Shown here one piece after another: positions 53,717-62,339 of a stretch of DNA of 64,000 bases. Source of the stretch: Kovacikia minuta CCNUW1 (GTDB lineage Bacteria; Cyanobacteriota; Cyanobacteriia; Leptolyngbyales; Leptolyngbyaceae); assembly GCF_020091585.1 (NCBI RefSeq), contig NZ_CP083582.1:4722536-4786535 (forward strand), read 5' to 3'. A program made the translations under genes and the position numbers. Under the pieces are notes generated by a model. It had not been told where the DNA came from. It did no database searches and saw nothing but the letters and a program-made list of their open reading frames with translations. Each line of letters starts with the position of its first letter. Position 1 is the first letter of the stretch.

Positions 53717-54166
53717 CTACACCGCACTCTCAGTATTGCGATAGCCGTAGAAGTCAATATGGTAGTCAGTAATTCGAACCCCTGTTTGTTGCTCGATTTG
53801 CTGAATTAGAAAGTCGGGCAGTTCAATGTGAATATCCAGGATTTGATTCGTATCCAGACAATTGATGTGGCTGTGAGAATCACTAATATTGCCATACAAC
53901 CGCCCATCTGAACGCTCAATACACTCAATAATTCCCTGACTGGAGAGAGCTTCCAGGTTTTGATAGACCGACGTATGCCCAATTTCCTTACCCTGATGGT
54001 TAAGCCGGTCATAAATTTCCCTGGCAGACAGGTGCTCTTTCTCCTGCCAAAGCAATTCCAGAATGAAGCGACGCTGACGGCTTAACCGCATTCCCAGTAC
54101 TTGACACCGATCCAACGCATCATCGAGGGAACGAATGGGCTTTAAAGTGGCTACGTCGTTTTGCAT
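53717..54166 (-). CDS. Fur-family transcriptional regulator (PerR/FurC-like)
   Basis: A 149-residue metalloregulator. A winged helix (LSRQRRFILELLWQEKEHLS, AREIYDRLNHQGKEIGHTSV with the YQNLEAL recognition helix) precedes a dimerisation part with DSHSHINCLDTNQILDIHIE. It resembles the cyanobacterial FurC/PerR branch, which responds to peroxide. The usual CxxC zinc pair is absent: only three cysteines (C21 region, IIEC and INC) are seen. Targets are unknown. The neighbouring ClC gene is convergent and not an obvious target. Confidence 0.85.
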   Translation of the reverse strand: MQNDVATLKPIRSLDDALDRCQVLGMRLSRQRRFILELLWQEKEHLSAREIYDRLNHQGKEIGHTSVYQNLEALSSQGIIECIERSDGRLYGNISDSHSHINCLDTNQILDIHIELPDFLIQQIEQQTGVRITDYHIDFYGYRNTESAV

Positions 54167-54546
54167 ACTTTCCGGAGGTTTTGCTGATACCTCAATAATT
54201 AACTCTTAAAAGTCATCGAAATCTTTTATACCTAATACAGTTTTACCACACGCTAACACAAACTCGCTACAACTTTGTTTTAGTGGAGGGAGGAGCAGAA
54301 GGCAGAAGGCAGAAGGCAGAAGGCAGGTGGCAGGTGGCAGGTGGCAGGTGGCAGGTGGCAGGTGCTAATTAAGAGCCTTGAACAACCAGTAACAAAAGCC
54401 AAATGACAAAAACCAAATGACAAAAGTCAAATGCCTCACCCCGCTTACCCATTACCTAACTCAAAACTCAAAACTTAGAACTCAAAACTCTTATTCAAAG
54501 GTTCTCGGTTCCGACTAAATTGAGGATAGGTAATTACACGTTTGTG
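54167..54546. repeat. Gene-free spacer with heptamer cassette
   Basis: From about 54290: GGCAGAA units (four), GGCAGGT units (six or so), then an ATGACAAAAGTCAAATG 14-bp repeat and CAAAACTCAAAACTTAGAAC units to 54490. The rest should hold promoters of the divergent fur and photosystem genes. Confidence 0.85.
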
Positions 54547-55170
54547 ATGAATTTTATGACCTTTCTTCAGCCCCACCTCTCGAAACTGGCGATTTCTGCT
54601 GCCAATTGGCTTGCCTGGGGAAGGCGTGGGTGGCGATCGCTCTCAGCGCTTTTGGTGATTCTAACTTGTCTACTTTTGGTTAACACGGCTCCAGCACTGG
54701 CAGGGCTAAACGACGATCGCTATGATGGGGATATTTTTCCTCTGTATGCTGGAAACGGCTCTTTGATTCCTCCCAGGGTTTCTCTGGCAGAAGCGCTTAA
54801 GAGCCATCGTCCTAGCCTTCTGGTTCTCTACATTGATGACAGCAGCGATTGTAAGCAATACGCCCTGGTTATTTCTCGACTCCAGGAATTTTATGGCAAG
54901 CCAGCGGATTTCATTGCGCTTCGGACTGATGCCTTGCCTCAAAAAGCTGCATTTGACCCTACGGAACCTGGCTATTACTACAAAGGTGTTGTTCCCCAGA
55001 CCGTTTTGTTTGATGCCTCTGGTAAAGCCGTCTTGAATGAAAAAGGGGTACTTTCCTATGAGCAAATTGATGATAAGTTCCGGGAAGTGTTTAATCTGCT
55101 ACCGCGTTCAGAGTCGGTGCAGCTAAAACGCCGTCAGGTGAATGAGGTTACCACCGAGTTGGCTCAGTAG
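54547..55170 (+). CDS. Thylakoid photosystem I accumulation factor, thioredoxin-like
   Basis: 207 residues from ATG 54547. A signal peptide with a basic start and a core ALLVILTCLLLVNTAPALA ends near ALA, then the mature part begins GLNDDRYDGDIFPLYAGNGS. It has a thioredoxin-like fold (RPSLLVLYIDDSSDCKQYAL) without a CxxC: a single Cys is in DDSSDCK. GYYYKGVVPQTVLFDASGKA and RSESVQLKRRQVNE are typical of cyanobacterial proteins annotated as photosystem I accumulation factors. It probably acts in the lumen or at the thylakoid membrane in PSI biogenesis. An upstream TTG at 54520 is less likely as the start. Confidence 0.85.
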   Translation: MNFMTFLQPHLSKLAISAANWLAWGRRGWRSLSALLVILTCLLLVNTAPALAGLNDDRYDGDIFPLYAGNGSLIPPRVSLAEALKSHRPSLLVLYIDDSSDCKQYALVISRLQEFYGKPADFIALRTDALPQKAAFDPTEPGYYYKGVVPQTVLFDASGKAVLNEKGVLSYEQIDDKFREVFNLLPRSESVQLKRRQVNEVTTELAQ

Positions 55171-55189
55171 GCGCACGGGGTAATCGGAT

Positions 55190-55231
55190 TGATAAGTTTT
55201 GAGTTTTGAGTTTTGGTTTTGAGTTTTGAGT
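55190..55231. repeat. Short heptamer array before the DUF3493 gene
   Basis: GAGTTTT units (about five, some imperfect) fill the gap between the stop at 55170 and the start at 55232, so the array is the immediate leader of the next gene. Confidence 0.7.
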
Positions 55232-55495
55232 ATGGAAAAGAGAGGGGATTCCCTGCGCAAGTCAGACCCTGAGAAGTATGCCCGCCTGAAATCGGAGGTG
55301 GCGGCTCCGTATCGGGGCTTGCGCAAGTTTGTCTATGGAGCGTTTGCCGTTTCGGGGGCGATCGGTGGATTTGTCTTTTTAACTCAGATGCTTGCGGGGC
55401 AAGATGTGGGTGAAGCTTTGCCCAATTTTGCCCTTCAGGCGGGTGTCGTTGCTTTGATGATTTGGCTGTTTCGCTTAGAAGGTCGGCGCAGTTAG
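55232..55495 (+). CDS. DUF3493 protein (LPA2-like)
   Basis: 87 residues with LKSEVAAPYRGLRKFVYGAF followed by two membrane spans (AVSGAIGGFVFLTQMLAGQD and NFALQAGVVALMIWLFRLEG). DUF3493 is found in cyanobacteria and chloroplasts, where a plant relative has been linked to photosystem II accumulation. It sits beside a photosystem I factor, so a photosynthetic assembly role is plausible. Confidence 0.82.
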   Translation: MEKRGDSLRKSDPEKYARLKSEVAAPYRGLRKFVYGAFAVSGAIGGFVFLTQMLAGQDVGEALPNFALQAGVVALMIWLFRLEGRRS

Positions 55496-55583
55496 TTCTT
55501 GAGCTGCGCCATGTGGTCTAAGTAGGTAGATAATGGTTAAACTTCCAGGGGAACTCTGAATAAGTGCATCCAGAGTAAATTCA

Positions 55584-57839
55584 ATGACAGCCAGCCTTCC
55601 CTCCATCACTGAAACCGATTTTGCCTCCCTAGAGCAGGCTTTAAAGCATTACTTTGGTTACGACAGCTTTCGTCTGGGACAGCGCCAAATTATTCAAGAA
55701 GCGCTGCAAAACCGGGATCTGCTGGTGGTCATGCCCACGGGTGGGGGAAAGTCCCTTTGTTTTCAACTGCCCGCATTGCTGAAGCCTGGTTTGATGATTG
55801 TCGTCTCACCCCTGATTGCCCTGATGCAGGATCAGGTGCAGTTGCTTCAGGATAATGGGATTGCGGCAACGTTTCTCAACAGCAGTTTAGGGCTGGCAGA
55901 GGTGCGGGAGCGCACCCAGACAGTTCTTAGCGGACAGGTAAAGCTGCTTTACGTCGCGCCCGAACGGTTATTAAGTGAAGATTTTCTGCGGGGATTTTTG
56001 CCCCAGGTGCAGCAGCGGGTTGGCATCTCAGCGATCGCCATTGATGAAGCCCACTGCGTTTCTGAATGGGGACACGACTTTCGTCCGGAGTATCGCCAGT
56101 TAATTCAACTGCGGCAGCACTGCCCCGACGTTCCCTTCCTGGCATTGACGGCAACAGCAACGGAACGGGTTCGACAGGATATTATCCACCAGCTTGATCT
56201 CCGCCAGCCAGGAATTCATATTGCCAGCTTTAACCGTCCCAACCTATTTTATGAGGTCAAAGCGAAGCACAAAAACTCTTACCGGGAATTATTTCAGCAG
56301 ATTCGTCAAACGAAAGGATCGGGAATTGTTTATTGTCTCAGCCGCAAGCGGGTGGATGAACTGACCTACAAATTGCAAAAAGATGGGATTCCTGCCCTTC
56401 CCTACCATGCTGGGCTGGACAACAAAACCCGCGCCGAAAACCAGAACCGCTTCATCCGGGATGATGTGCAGGTCATGGTGGCAACGATCGCCTTTGGCAT
56501 GGGCATTAACAAACCGGATGTGCGCTTCGTTATCCATTACGACCTGCCCCGCAATATCGAAGGCTACTACCAGGAGTCGGGTCGATCGGGACGAGACGGC
56601 GAACCTGCCCACTGCACCCTGTACTATGGCGCAGGTGATATCAAAACCGTTGAATTTTTGATTGGTCAGAAGGTAGACCCCGCGACGGGTGCCCCCCTGG
56701 AAGACGAACAGCGGATTGCCCTGCAACAACTTCGACGGGTGATTAACTACGCGGAAGCCACCGAGTGCCGTCGGATTATCCAGCTTGGCTATTTTGGTGA
56801 AACCTTTCCGGGCAACTGTGACAACTGTGACAACTGCCGTCATCCCAAACCTGTGGAAGACTGGACGATCGAAGCCCAAAAATTTCTCTCCTGTATTGCC
56901 CGCTTTGCCCAACGGGGCCAGAACTTTGGCACGGGACACACGATCGATGTGTTGCGCGGCTCTAAGAACGAAAGGGTATTGAAAAACGGTCACGACAAGC
57001 TGTCTACCTACGGCATCGGCAAGGATAGAAGTGCAGAGGAGTGGCGGATGCTGGCCCGATCGCTGATTCATCAACAGCTTGTCGATGAAACCAGCGATGG
57101 CTACTCGGTCTTGAAGCTAAATGAGCTGAGTTGGGAGGTATTACGGAAACAGCGGACTGTGGCGATCGCCGTCACCCCCACCCAATTGGAGAACAGCGCC
57201 CTATCTGCTGCCGATATCGATACGGCAGAGGCAGAAGCCCTACTGGAACGCCTACAAAAACTCCGGAAACGATTGGCAGATCAACAATTTGTGCCACCCT
57301 ACGTGGTTTTTGCCAATGCCAGTTTGCGGTCGATGGCCCAGCTTCAACCCCAAACCTTTGCCCAGTTTGCCCAAATTTCTGGGGTTGGCAGCCGCAAGCT
57401 ATCCCAATATGGGGATGCTTTCATTGACGAAATTCGAGCATTCCGGCAGGAACGGGGATTGCCCCTCCAGGAAAAAGATGACCCTGAAGCCATTCCGATT
57501 CCGCCCCCAGACCCTGAACCTTCATCCGCCTCCTTCACCCAACTCCAAACCCTGGAGCTTTACCAGCAAGGTCTGAGACCAGCGGAAATTGCTGAGCGGC
57601 GTGGTTTTCGCCTCAGTACAATTTCCAGTCACCTGGCAGAATTGCTGGAAATGGGCTACCCAATTGACCTGGACAGATTGGTCGCCGTCGATCGCCAACA
57701 AAAAATCCTGGAAGCCATCCAGACCGTTGGCGAAGATTCCCTGACGAATATTCGTGAGTATCTTGGCGAAGTCTATGGCTATGATGAAATCAAATTTATG
57801 CGGGCAAAGTGGCGCAGAAGCCATGCTGACCCGTTCTGA
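55584..57839 (+). CDS. recQ: ATP-dependent DNA helicase RecQ
   Basis: A 751-residue 3'-5' DNA helicase of recombination and repair. It has motif 0 FRLGQRQIIQEAL, Walker A MPTGGGKS with Lys56, the DEAH box in AIDEAHCVSEWGHDFRPEY, the aromatic loop, QESGRSGRDGEPAHCTLYY (motif VI) and the zinc cluster (ECRR, NCDNCDNC). An RQC winged helix follows (about 450-530), then an HRDC domain (about 555-625, FVPPYVVFANASLRSMAQLQ) and an extra C-terminal HTH-like segment (AEIAERRGFRLSTISSHLAE). Complete. Confidence 0.96.
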   Translation: MTASLPSITETDFASLEQALKHYFGYDSFRLGQRQIIQEALQNRDLLVVMPTGGGKSLCFQLPALLKPGLMIVVSPLIALMQDQVQLLQDNGIAATFLNSSLGLAEVRERTQTVLSGQVKLLYVAPERLLSEDFLRGFLPQVQQRVGISAIAIDEAHCVSEWGHDFRPEYRQLIQLRQHCPDVPFLALTATATERVRQDIIHQLDLRQPGIHIASFNRPNLFYEVKAKHKNSYRELFQQIRQTKGSGIVYCLSRKRVDELTYKLQKDGIPALPYHAGLDNKTRAENQNRFIRDDVQVMVATIAFGMGINKPDVRFVIHYDLPRNIEGYYQESGRSGRDGEPAHCTLYYGAGDIKTVEFLIGQKVDPATGAPLEDEQRIALQQLRRVINYAEATECRRIIQLGYFGETFPGNCDNCDNCRHPKPVEDWTIEAQKFLSCIARFAQRGQNFGTGHTIDVLRGSKNERVLKNGHDKLSTYGIGKDRSAEEWRMLARSLIHQQLVDETSDGYSVLKLNELSWEVLRKQRTVAIAVTPTQLENSALSAADIDTAEAEALLERLQKLRKRLADQQFVPPYVVFANASLRSMAQLQPQTFAQFAQISGVGSRKLSQYGDAFIDEIRAFRQERGLPLQEKDDPEAIPIPPPDPEPSSASFTQLQTLELYQQGLRPAEIAERRGFRLSTISSHLAELLEMGYPIDLDRLVAVDRQQKILEAIQTVGEDSLTNIREYLGEVYGYDEIKFMRAKWRRSHADPF

Positions 57840-57881
57840 ACCGCTATAGTTTAGAATCCAGAGTCTCAGCTTGGGTGTGGC

Positions 57882-58274
57882 ATGGTAAACGCTGAAAAAA
57901 TCACCGCTGAATCCCATCCGCTTCGATACGGGCAGGTTTTCTTCAGCCCTGGATGTCACTTCAGCTACCGGGTGCTGGGTCCATGCTGCCGCCTGTTCGA
58001 TCGCGAACAACTTCCCTGGCCCTGTTGCAGAATTCAGTGGCGGGGCAAAGAACCCAGCTGGCGGCGAATTGGCAAACGCTTTACGGTTGACCTTGCCACC
58101 CGTAACCACCCCTCCTACAGCGTTGAAATCCTGGGGCAGGGAACCACAGAACCGATTGTGATTACGCTCTATTCCGTTAACCTACCCCAGCCTGTGAGAG
58201 ATTGGTGGCATTCCGATCGGCTGAAGCAAATTCCCACAGCCCTTCCGGCGAAAGAAACTGCATCTCCTGTTTGA
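57882..58274 (+). CDS. Hypothetical protein (130 aa)
   Basis: A soluble, Trp/Cys-rich small protein: FFSPGCHFSYRVLGPCCRLF, then LPWPCCRIQWRGKEP and RRIGKRFTVDLATRNHPSYS. No known family recognised. The CC pairs might bind a metal. It follows recQ by 42 bp and its last 98 bp overlap the convergent gene. Confidence 0.55.
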   Translation: MVNAEKITAESHPLRYGQVFFSPGCHFSYRVLGPCCRLFDREQLPWPCCRIQWRGKEPSWRRIGKRFTVDLATRNHPSYSVEILGQGTTEPIVITLYSVNLPQPVRDWWHSDRLKQIPTALPAKETASPV

Positions 58275-58722
58275 TGATTGTACTGAGTGTTTCTACTAAT
58301 GCGGGTTCGGCTGACGATAGCAAGGTCGAAGGATAAACGGAACTTCCCCAAACCGGATGCAGAATAACCTGGCATCCATATCGCTCGACCGTGGGATAGC
58401 CTAAACACGATCGCACGATCGCCACATCATCCAACCGTAGTTGACCCGGTTGAGAAAGCAGCGGAAACCCCGTGCGAGGATCAAAAACTTCTGCGAGGTG
58501 CCCCTGATGCTGGAGTTGAGCCGCAACTTTAGACCCGAACTGAAGGAAATTCTGGCGCAGTTGTTGCTTCTGTTCCTCCGTTGCAGGCGTCCTTTCAATC
58601 AAATCACAGGGGCAGGGTTGTAACACGACCAAAACGGACAAAACCGGACGCGACCAGTCAGGCAACAACCTGTCTAGATAGGCATCAATAAATTGGTTGG
58701 GCGCATGAATGGAATATTGCAT
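58177..58722 (-). CDS. MMADHC-like protein (cobalamin trafficking homolog)
   Basis: A 181-residue protein. The middle VFDPRTGFPLLSQPGQLRLD and the C-terminal CQVILHPVWGSSVYPSTLLS recall cyanobacterial proteins annotated as methylmalonic aciduria and homocystinuria type D homologs. In mammals MMADHC routes cobalamin to its enzymes; whether this homolog does so is unknown. The 3' end overlaps the plus-strand gene by 98 bp, unusual for compact bacterial pairs. Confidence 0.6.
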   Translation of the reverse strand: MQYSIHAPNQFIDAYLDRLLPDWSRPVLSVLVVLQPCPCDLIERTPATEEQKQQLRQNFLQFGSKVAAQLQHQGHLAEVFDPRTGFPLLSQPGQLRLDDVAIVRSCLGYPTVERYGCQVILHPVWGSSVYPSTLLSSAEPALVETLSTIIKQEMQFLSPEGLWEFASADRNATNLSQAGVG

Positions 58723-58789
58723 GTAGAGCTTTGAGCGATCGCCTCCCTCACTACTATTAATACGAAATCGTCATAAATGGTGAAAATAG

Positions 58790-58990
58790 GAGATGGGAGA
58801 TAGGGAGATAGGGAATGGGGAGTGGGGAGTGGGGAGAATTACAAATTTTGAATTTTCTCCTTCCCTATCTCCCCCATCTTCCTGACCTTCTTCGCCCTCC
58901 ACCCTCCGTCTTTCTCTCCGATCTCCGTGTCTCCGCGTCTCTGCGTCCTCCCTCTCTGCCTCCTGACTCCTGCCTTCTGACTCCTGCTTT
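58790..58990. repeat. Heptamer cassette before the aminopeptidase gene
   Basis: GGGAGATAGGGAGATAGGGA and GGGGAGT units, an AATTTTGAATTTT centre, then the complementary TTCCCTATCTCCC arm and CTCCGTGTCTCCGCGTCTCT and CTGACTCCTG units. The arms can pair. It is open in one plus-strand frame, which would wrongly extend the next gene by about 60 codons. Confidence 0.88.
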
Positions 58991-59006
58991 ATGTTGGATG
59001 ATTCCT

Positions 59007-60389
59007 ATGCAAACCCGCGATCGCCAGATTTCCCTTGCAGATACCCTCAAAGTTCGTCGTCAAAAATTAGCCGCACTGGTTGATTTTCCAGTCCTCCTCT
59101 GGTCAGGGCAGGCGAGTTCACGCAATTTTCCAGCAAACAAATTTCCGTTTCGGGCAAGTAGCCATTTCCTCTATTTCGCGGGACTGCCACTGGAACAGGC
59201 GGTGATCCGGTTGGAAGCAGGGAAACTGCTATTATTTATGGACGAAGCGGATGCAGCGAGCGCGTTGTGGCACGGAGCGTCCCCAAACCGGGACGAGATC
59301 GCGGAAAAAATCGGAGCAGACGCAGCCTACCCCTTAGCTGAGCTTAAATCCTGGACTGCGGCAGCAGCGACGATCACAGTCCAGGATTCTGCCACCCGTC
59401 AGCACCAATCCCACAGCTTAAATCGGACGATGGTACCGATCGATCAATTTCAGGAGCTTGACCTGAAACTGGCACGGGCGATCGTGATCCTGCGATTGAG
59501 CCAGGACGAATTGGCTCTGGCAGAGATCCGAAAAGCGATCGCCGTTAGCATCGCAGCCCACCAGGCTGGAATGGCAGCAACCCCCACTGCCCGCACGGAA
59601 GCTCAGGTACGGGCAGCGGTAGAAAGCGTCATGCTTGTCAATAACATGACCTGCGCCTACGCCAGTATTGTCACCGTCCACGGGGAAGTGCTGCACAACG
59701 AGCAGTATCACCATCCCCTTAACCCAGGAGATTTACTGCTGGTCGATGCCGGGGCAGAGGCTGCTTCCGGTTGGGCATCCGATATTACCCGCACCTGGGC
59801 GGTTTCTGGCAAGTTTTCCCCAACCCAACGGGCAATTTACGATGTCGTTCTGGCAGCCCATGATGCCTCTATTGCAGCGATGCGTCCAGGGATGGAATAT
59901 GGAGACATTCATCTACTGGCAGCAAAAACGATCGCTGAAGGGCTGGTGGATTTAGGTATTTTGCTGGGATCACCGGAGGATCTGGTTGAAATGGATGCCC
60001 ATGCCCTGTTCTTCCCCCACGGCATTGGGCACTTGTTGGGATTAGATGTGCACGATATGGAGGATTTGGGCGATCTGGCAGGTTATGCGGAAGGCAGGCG
60101 GAGGAGTGATCGGTTTGGCTTAAACTACCTGCGCCTCAACCGTCCCCTAAAGCCCGGTATGCTCGTGACGATCGAACCAGGCTTCTACCAGGTTCCTGCG
60201 ATTTTGAACGACCCGGAGCGCAGAACCCGCTACCACCATCAGGTTGACTGGGAGCGTCTAGCCCAATTTGCAGATGTGCAGGGCATCCGGATCGAAGATG
60301 ATGTGCTGGTCACAGCGACGGGGGCAGAAATTTTGACCGCTGCCTTGCCCACCCAGGCAGGGGCGATCGAACAGTTGGTTCAGGGCTAA
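59007..60389 (+). CDS. pepP: Xaa-Pro aminopeptidase (M24 family)
   Basis: A 460-residue metallopeptidase that removes N-terminal residues before proline. The N-terminal domain (about 1-165) has QASSRNFPANKFPFRASSHF. The pita-bread catalytic domain has all five metal ligands: VDAGAEAASGWASDITRTW (two Asp), HGIGHLLGLDVHD (His), TIEPGFY (Glu) and IRIEDDVLVT (Glu). The start is set at ATG 59007 (58998 is possible), since the frame upstream is only repeat-array sequence. The pepP symbol is by family only. Confidence 0.9.
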   Translation: MQTRDRQISLADTLKVRRQKLAALVDFPVLLWSGQASSRNFPANKFPFRASSHFLYFAGLPLEQAVIRLEAGKLLLFMDEADAASALWHGASPNRDEIAEKIGADAAYPLAELKSWTAAAATITVQDSATRQHQSHSLNRTMVPIDQFQELDLKLARAIVILRLSQDELALAEIRKAIAVSIAAHQAGMAATPTARTEAQVRAAVESVMLVNNMTCAYASIVTVHGEVLHNEQYHHPLNPGDLLLVDAGAEAASGWASDITRTWAVSGKFSPTQRAIYDVVLAAHDASIAAMRPGMEYGDIHLLAAKTIAEGLVDLGILLGSPEDLVEMDAHALFFPHGIGHLLGLDVHDMEDLGDLAGYAEGRRRSDRFGLNYLRLNRPLKPGMLVTIEPGFYQVPAILNDPERRTRYHHQVDWERLAQFADVQGIRIEDDVLVTATGAEILTAALPTQAGAIEQLVQG

Positions 60390-60437
60390 TTCGGTTAAAC
60401 TTTGGATATCATCAGCCCGTTAACCAAACACCCATTC

Positions 60438-61767
60438 ATGACTGGTTCACCTGCTACCCTTTCCACCCCATCTACTGGTTCTTCGTTGGTCACAACTGCC
60501 CAACGGACTCGCGAGCAGGCACGTCATCTCGCAACCCTGCCCACCGCAGCCAAAAACATGGCTCTGGAGGCGATCGCCCAATCCCTGGAAGCCGCCACTG
60601 CCGATATCCTGGCTGCTAATGCGGCAGATTGTGAGACAGGCACAGGCAAACGGGATTTCAGCCTCGCTTTACGCCCGTCTCAAGCTAGATGAGACCAAGT
60701 TAAAAGGGGCGATCTCCGGGGTGCGCGACGTTTCCCGCTTACCTGACCCCATCGGAGATATTCAGATCCACCGGGAACTGGATGAGGGATTGGTGTTAAA
60801 GCGAATAACTTGCCCTCTGGGGGTTTTGGGAGTCATCTTTGAAGCCCGTCCCGATGCGGTCGTACAAATTTCCAGTCTGGCAGTTAAATCAGGTAATGGC
60901 GTAATTCTTAAGGGGGGGCAGGAAGCCATCCGCTCCTGTGAAGCGCTGGTCAAAGCCATTCATAGGGGACTCACGCAAGCTGGTATTGATCCAGCTATCG
61001 TACAGCTATTGACAACCCGGCAAGAAACCCTGGAGCTGCTCAAGCTTGACCAATCCGTTGATTTAATTATTCCACGCGGGTCTAATTCCTTCGTTCGTTT
61101 TGTCCAGGAGAATACCCGCATTCCCGTTTTAGGGCATGCTGAGGGCATCTGCCATCTCTATGTGGACAAAGCAGCCAACGTTCAGAAAGCAGTCGCGATC
61201 GCCCTGGATGCCAAAACCCAATACCCCGCTGCCTGCAATGCGATTGAGACACTTCTGGTGCATCGGACAATTGCCTCCGAGTTTTTGCTAGAAGCCGTTG
61301 TGCCCCTACAAATGAAAAACGTTGAACTGCGGGGCGACCAACCGACCCGCGAGATTCTCAACATTCCAGCAGCCACTGAAACTGACTGGTCTACGGAATA
61401 CAGTGATCTAATTTTGGCAATTAAAATCGTCGATTCATTAGAGGACGCGATCGCTCACATTAATACCTACGGTTCCCGTCACACGGAGGCGATCGCCACC
61501 GAAGACCCCCAGGCAGCCACAACCTTCCTGGCACAAGTCGATGCCGCAGGCGTTTACCACAACTGCTCTACCCGCTTCGCTGATGGCTTCCGCTATGGCT
61601 TCGGTGCAGAAGTCGGCATCAGCACCCAGAAAATGCCTCCCCGCGGTCCCGTCGGGCTAGAAGGATTAGTCACCTACAAATATCAATTAGTTGGCAATGG
61701 ACATATTGCCGCCACCTATGCAGGCACAAATGCGAAATCCTTTAGTCATAGGGATTTAGGGGAGTAG
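60438..61767 (+). pseudogene. proA: Gamma-glutamyl phosphate reductase, single-base frameshift
   Basis: One gene in two frames. The N-terminal part (ATG 60438) reads [20 protein letters not shown] and ends in AANAADCET. The rest continues in the next frame as [20 protein letters not shown], then [40 protein letters not shown] with the conserved active-site Cys in [12 protein letters not shown], and [10 protein letters not shown], to 61767. An extra G in ACAGGCACAG (about 60639-60640) explains the shift. The enzyme makes glutamate semialdehyde for proline synthesis and is normally needed for prototrophy, so a sequencing error is as likely as a true mutation. Confidence 0.85.
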
Positions 61768-61890
61768 GAAGTGGGGAGTAGGGAGTAGGGAGTAGGGAGT
61801 AGGGAATTAAGAATTAAGAATTAAAAATAATGAGTTACGAATTAACCTTAGCCCCTAACTCCTAGCCCCTAGCCCCTAATCCCTGAGACC
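61768..61890. repeat. Heptamer cassette after proA
   Basis: GGGAGTA units (four or more), GAATTAA units (three), then CCTAGCCCCTAGCCCCTAAT pyrimidine units. The purine and pyrimidine arms can partly pair. It runs to within 10 bp of the next start codon. Confidence 0.88.
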
Positions 61891-61899
61891 TACTCATCA

Positions 61900-62289
61900 A
61901 TGGATATCCAAAGCCTGATCACAACTCCCGTTCAAAATTGGATTGCTGCCCATCCAGTCGTTGCCTGGATTGTCGAGCATCCCATCTGGACAATCGGCCT
62001 GATTGTGCTGGGAATTTTTCTGTTCTGGGGATTGTTGAAGGCGATCGCTAGCCTGTCCGAAAAAATCTGGCTGGCGCTGCTTGCCGCACCGTTGAAACTG
62101 GGACGCTGGTTATTTCAACTCGGTTTCAGCTTGTTTAGGATTAGCAGTTCGACCCCAACCGCAGATCCCCCTCCCCAAACCGACAACCAGACCCAATTGA
62201 TCGCCCTTCTAAACAAACTGGAAGCGCTCAAGCAAGAGCAGGATGAGATCGTCAAGGAAATAAAAGCGATTCTCGCGATCGAAAACTAA
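61900..62289 (+). CDS. Hypothetical membrane protein with C-terminal coiled coil
   Basis: 129 residues. One strong membrane span (IWTIGLIVLGIFLFWGLLKA), an amphipathic segment (SEKIWLALLAAPLKLGRWLF), a short Pro-rich linker and a charged coiled coil (LLNKLEALKQEQDEIVKEIK). No named family recognised. It stands alone and converges on the kinase gene. Confidence 0.6.
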   Translation: MDIQSLITTPVQNWIAAHPVVAWIVEHPIWTIGLIVLGIFLFWGLLKAIASLSEKIWLALLAAPLKLGRWLFQLGFSLFRISSSTPTADPPPQTDNQTQLIALLNKLEALKQEQDEIVKEIKAILAIEN

Positions 62290-62338
62290 AAACCTTCTTC
62301 CCCTACACCCTATACCCCACACCCCACACCCTTTTTCT
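62290..62338. repeat. Short heptamer array between convergent genes
   Basis: ACACCCTATACCCCACACCC units, with period 7, lie between the stop of the membrane protein and the stop of the kinase gene. Confidence 0.6.
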
Positions 62339-62339
62339 T

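Noticed and set aside
53760-53800. A TTCGAACCCC segment recalling a tRNA T-arm
   Set aside because: It lies inside the Fur coding sequence and no cloverleaf forms around it; no tRNA was found in the window.
58815-59006. Extra N-terminal 60 residues on the aminopeptidase
   Set aside because: This part is a heptamer cassette that happens to be open; the family start fits ATG 59007.
60402-60692. A separate small gene ahead of proA
   Set aside because: Its sequence is the N-terminal part of ProA; the split is a one-base frameshift.
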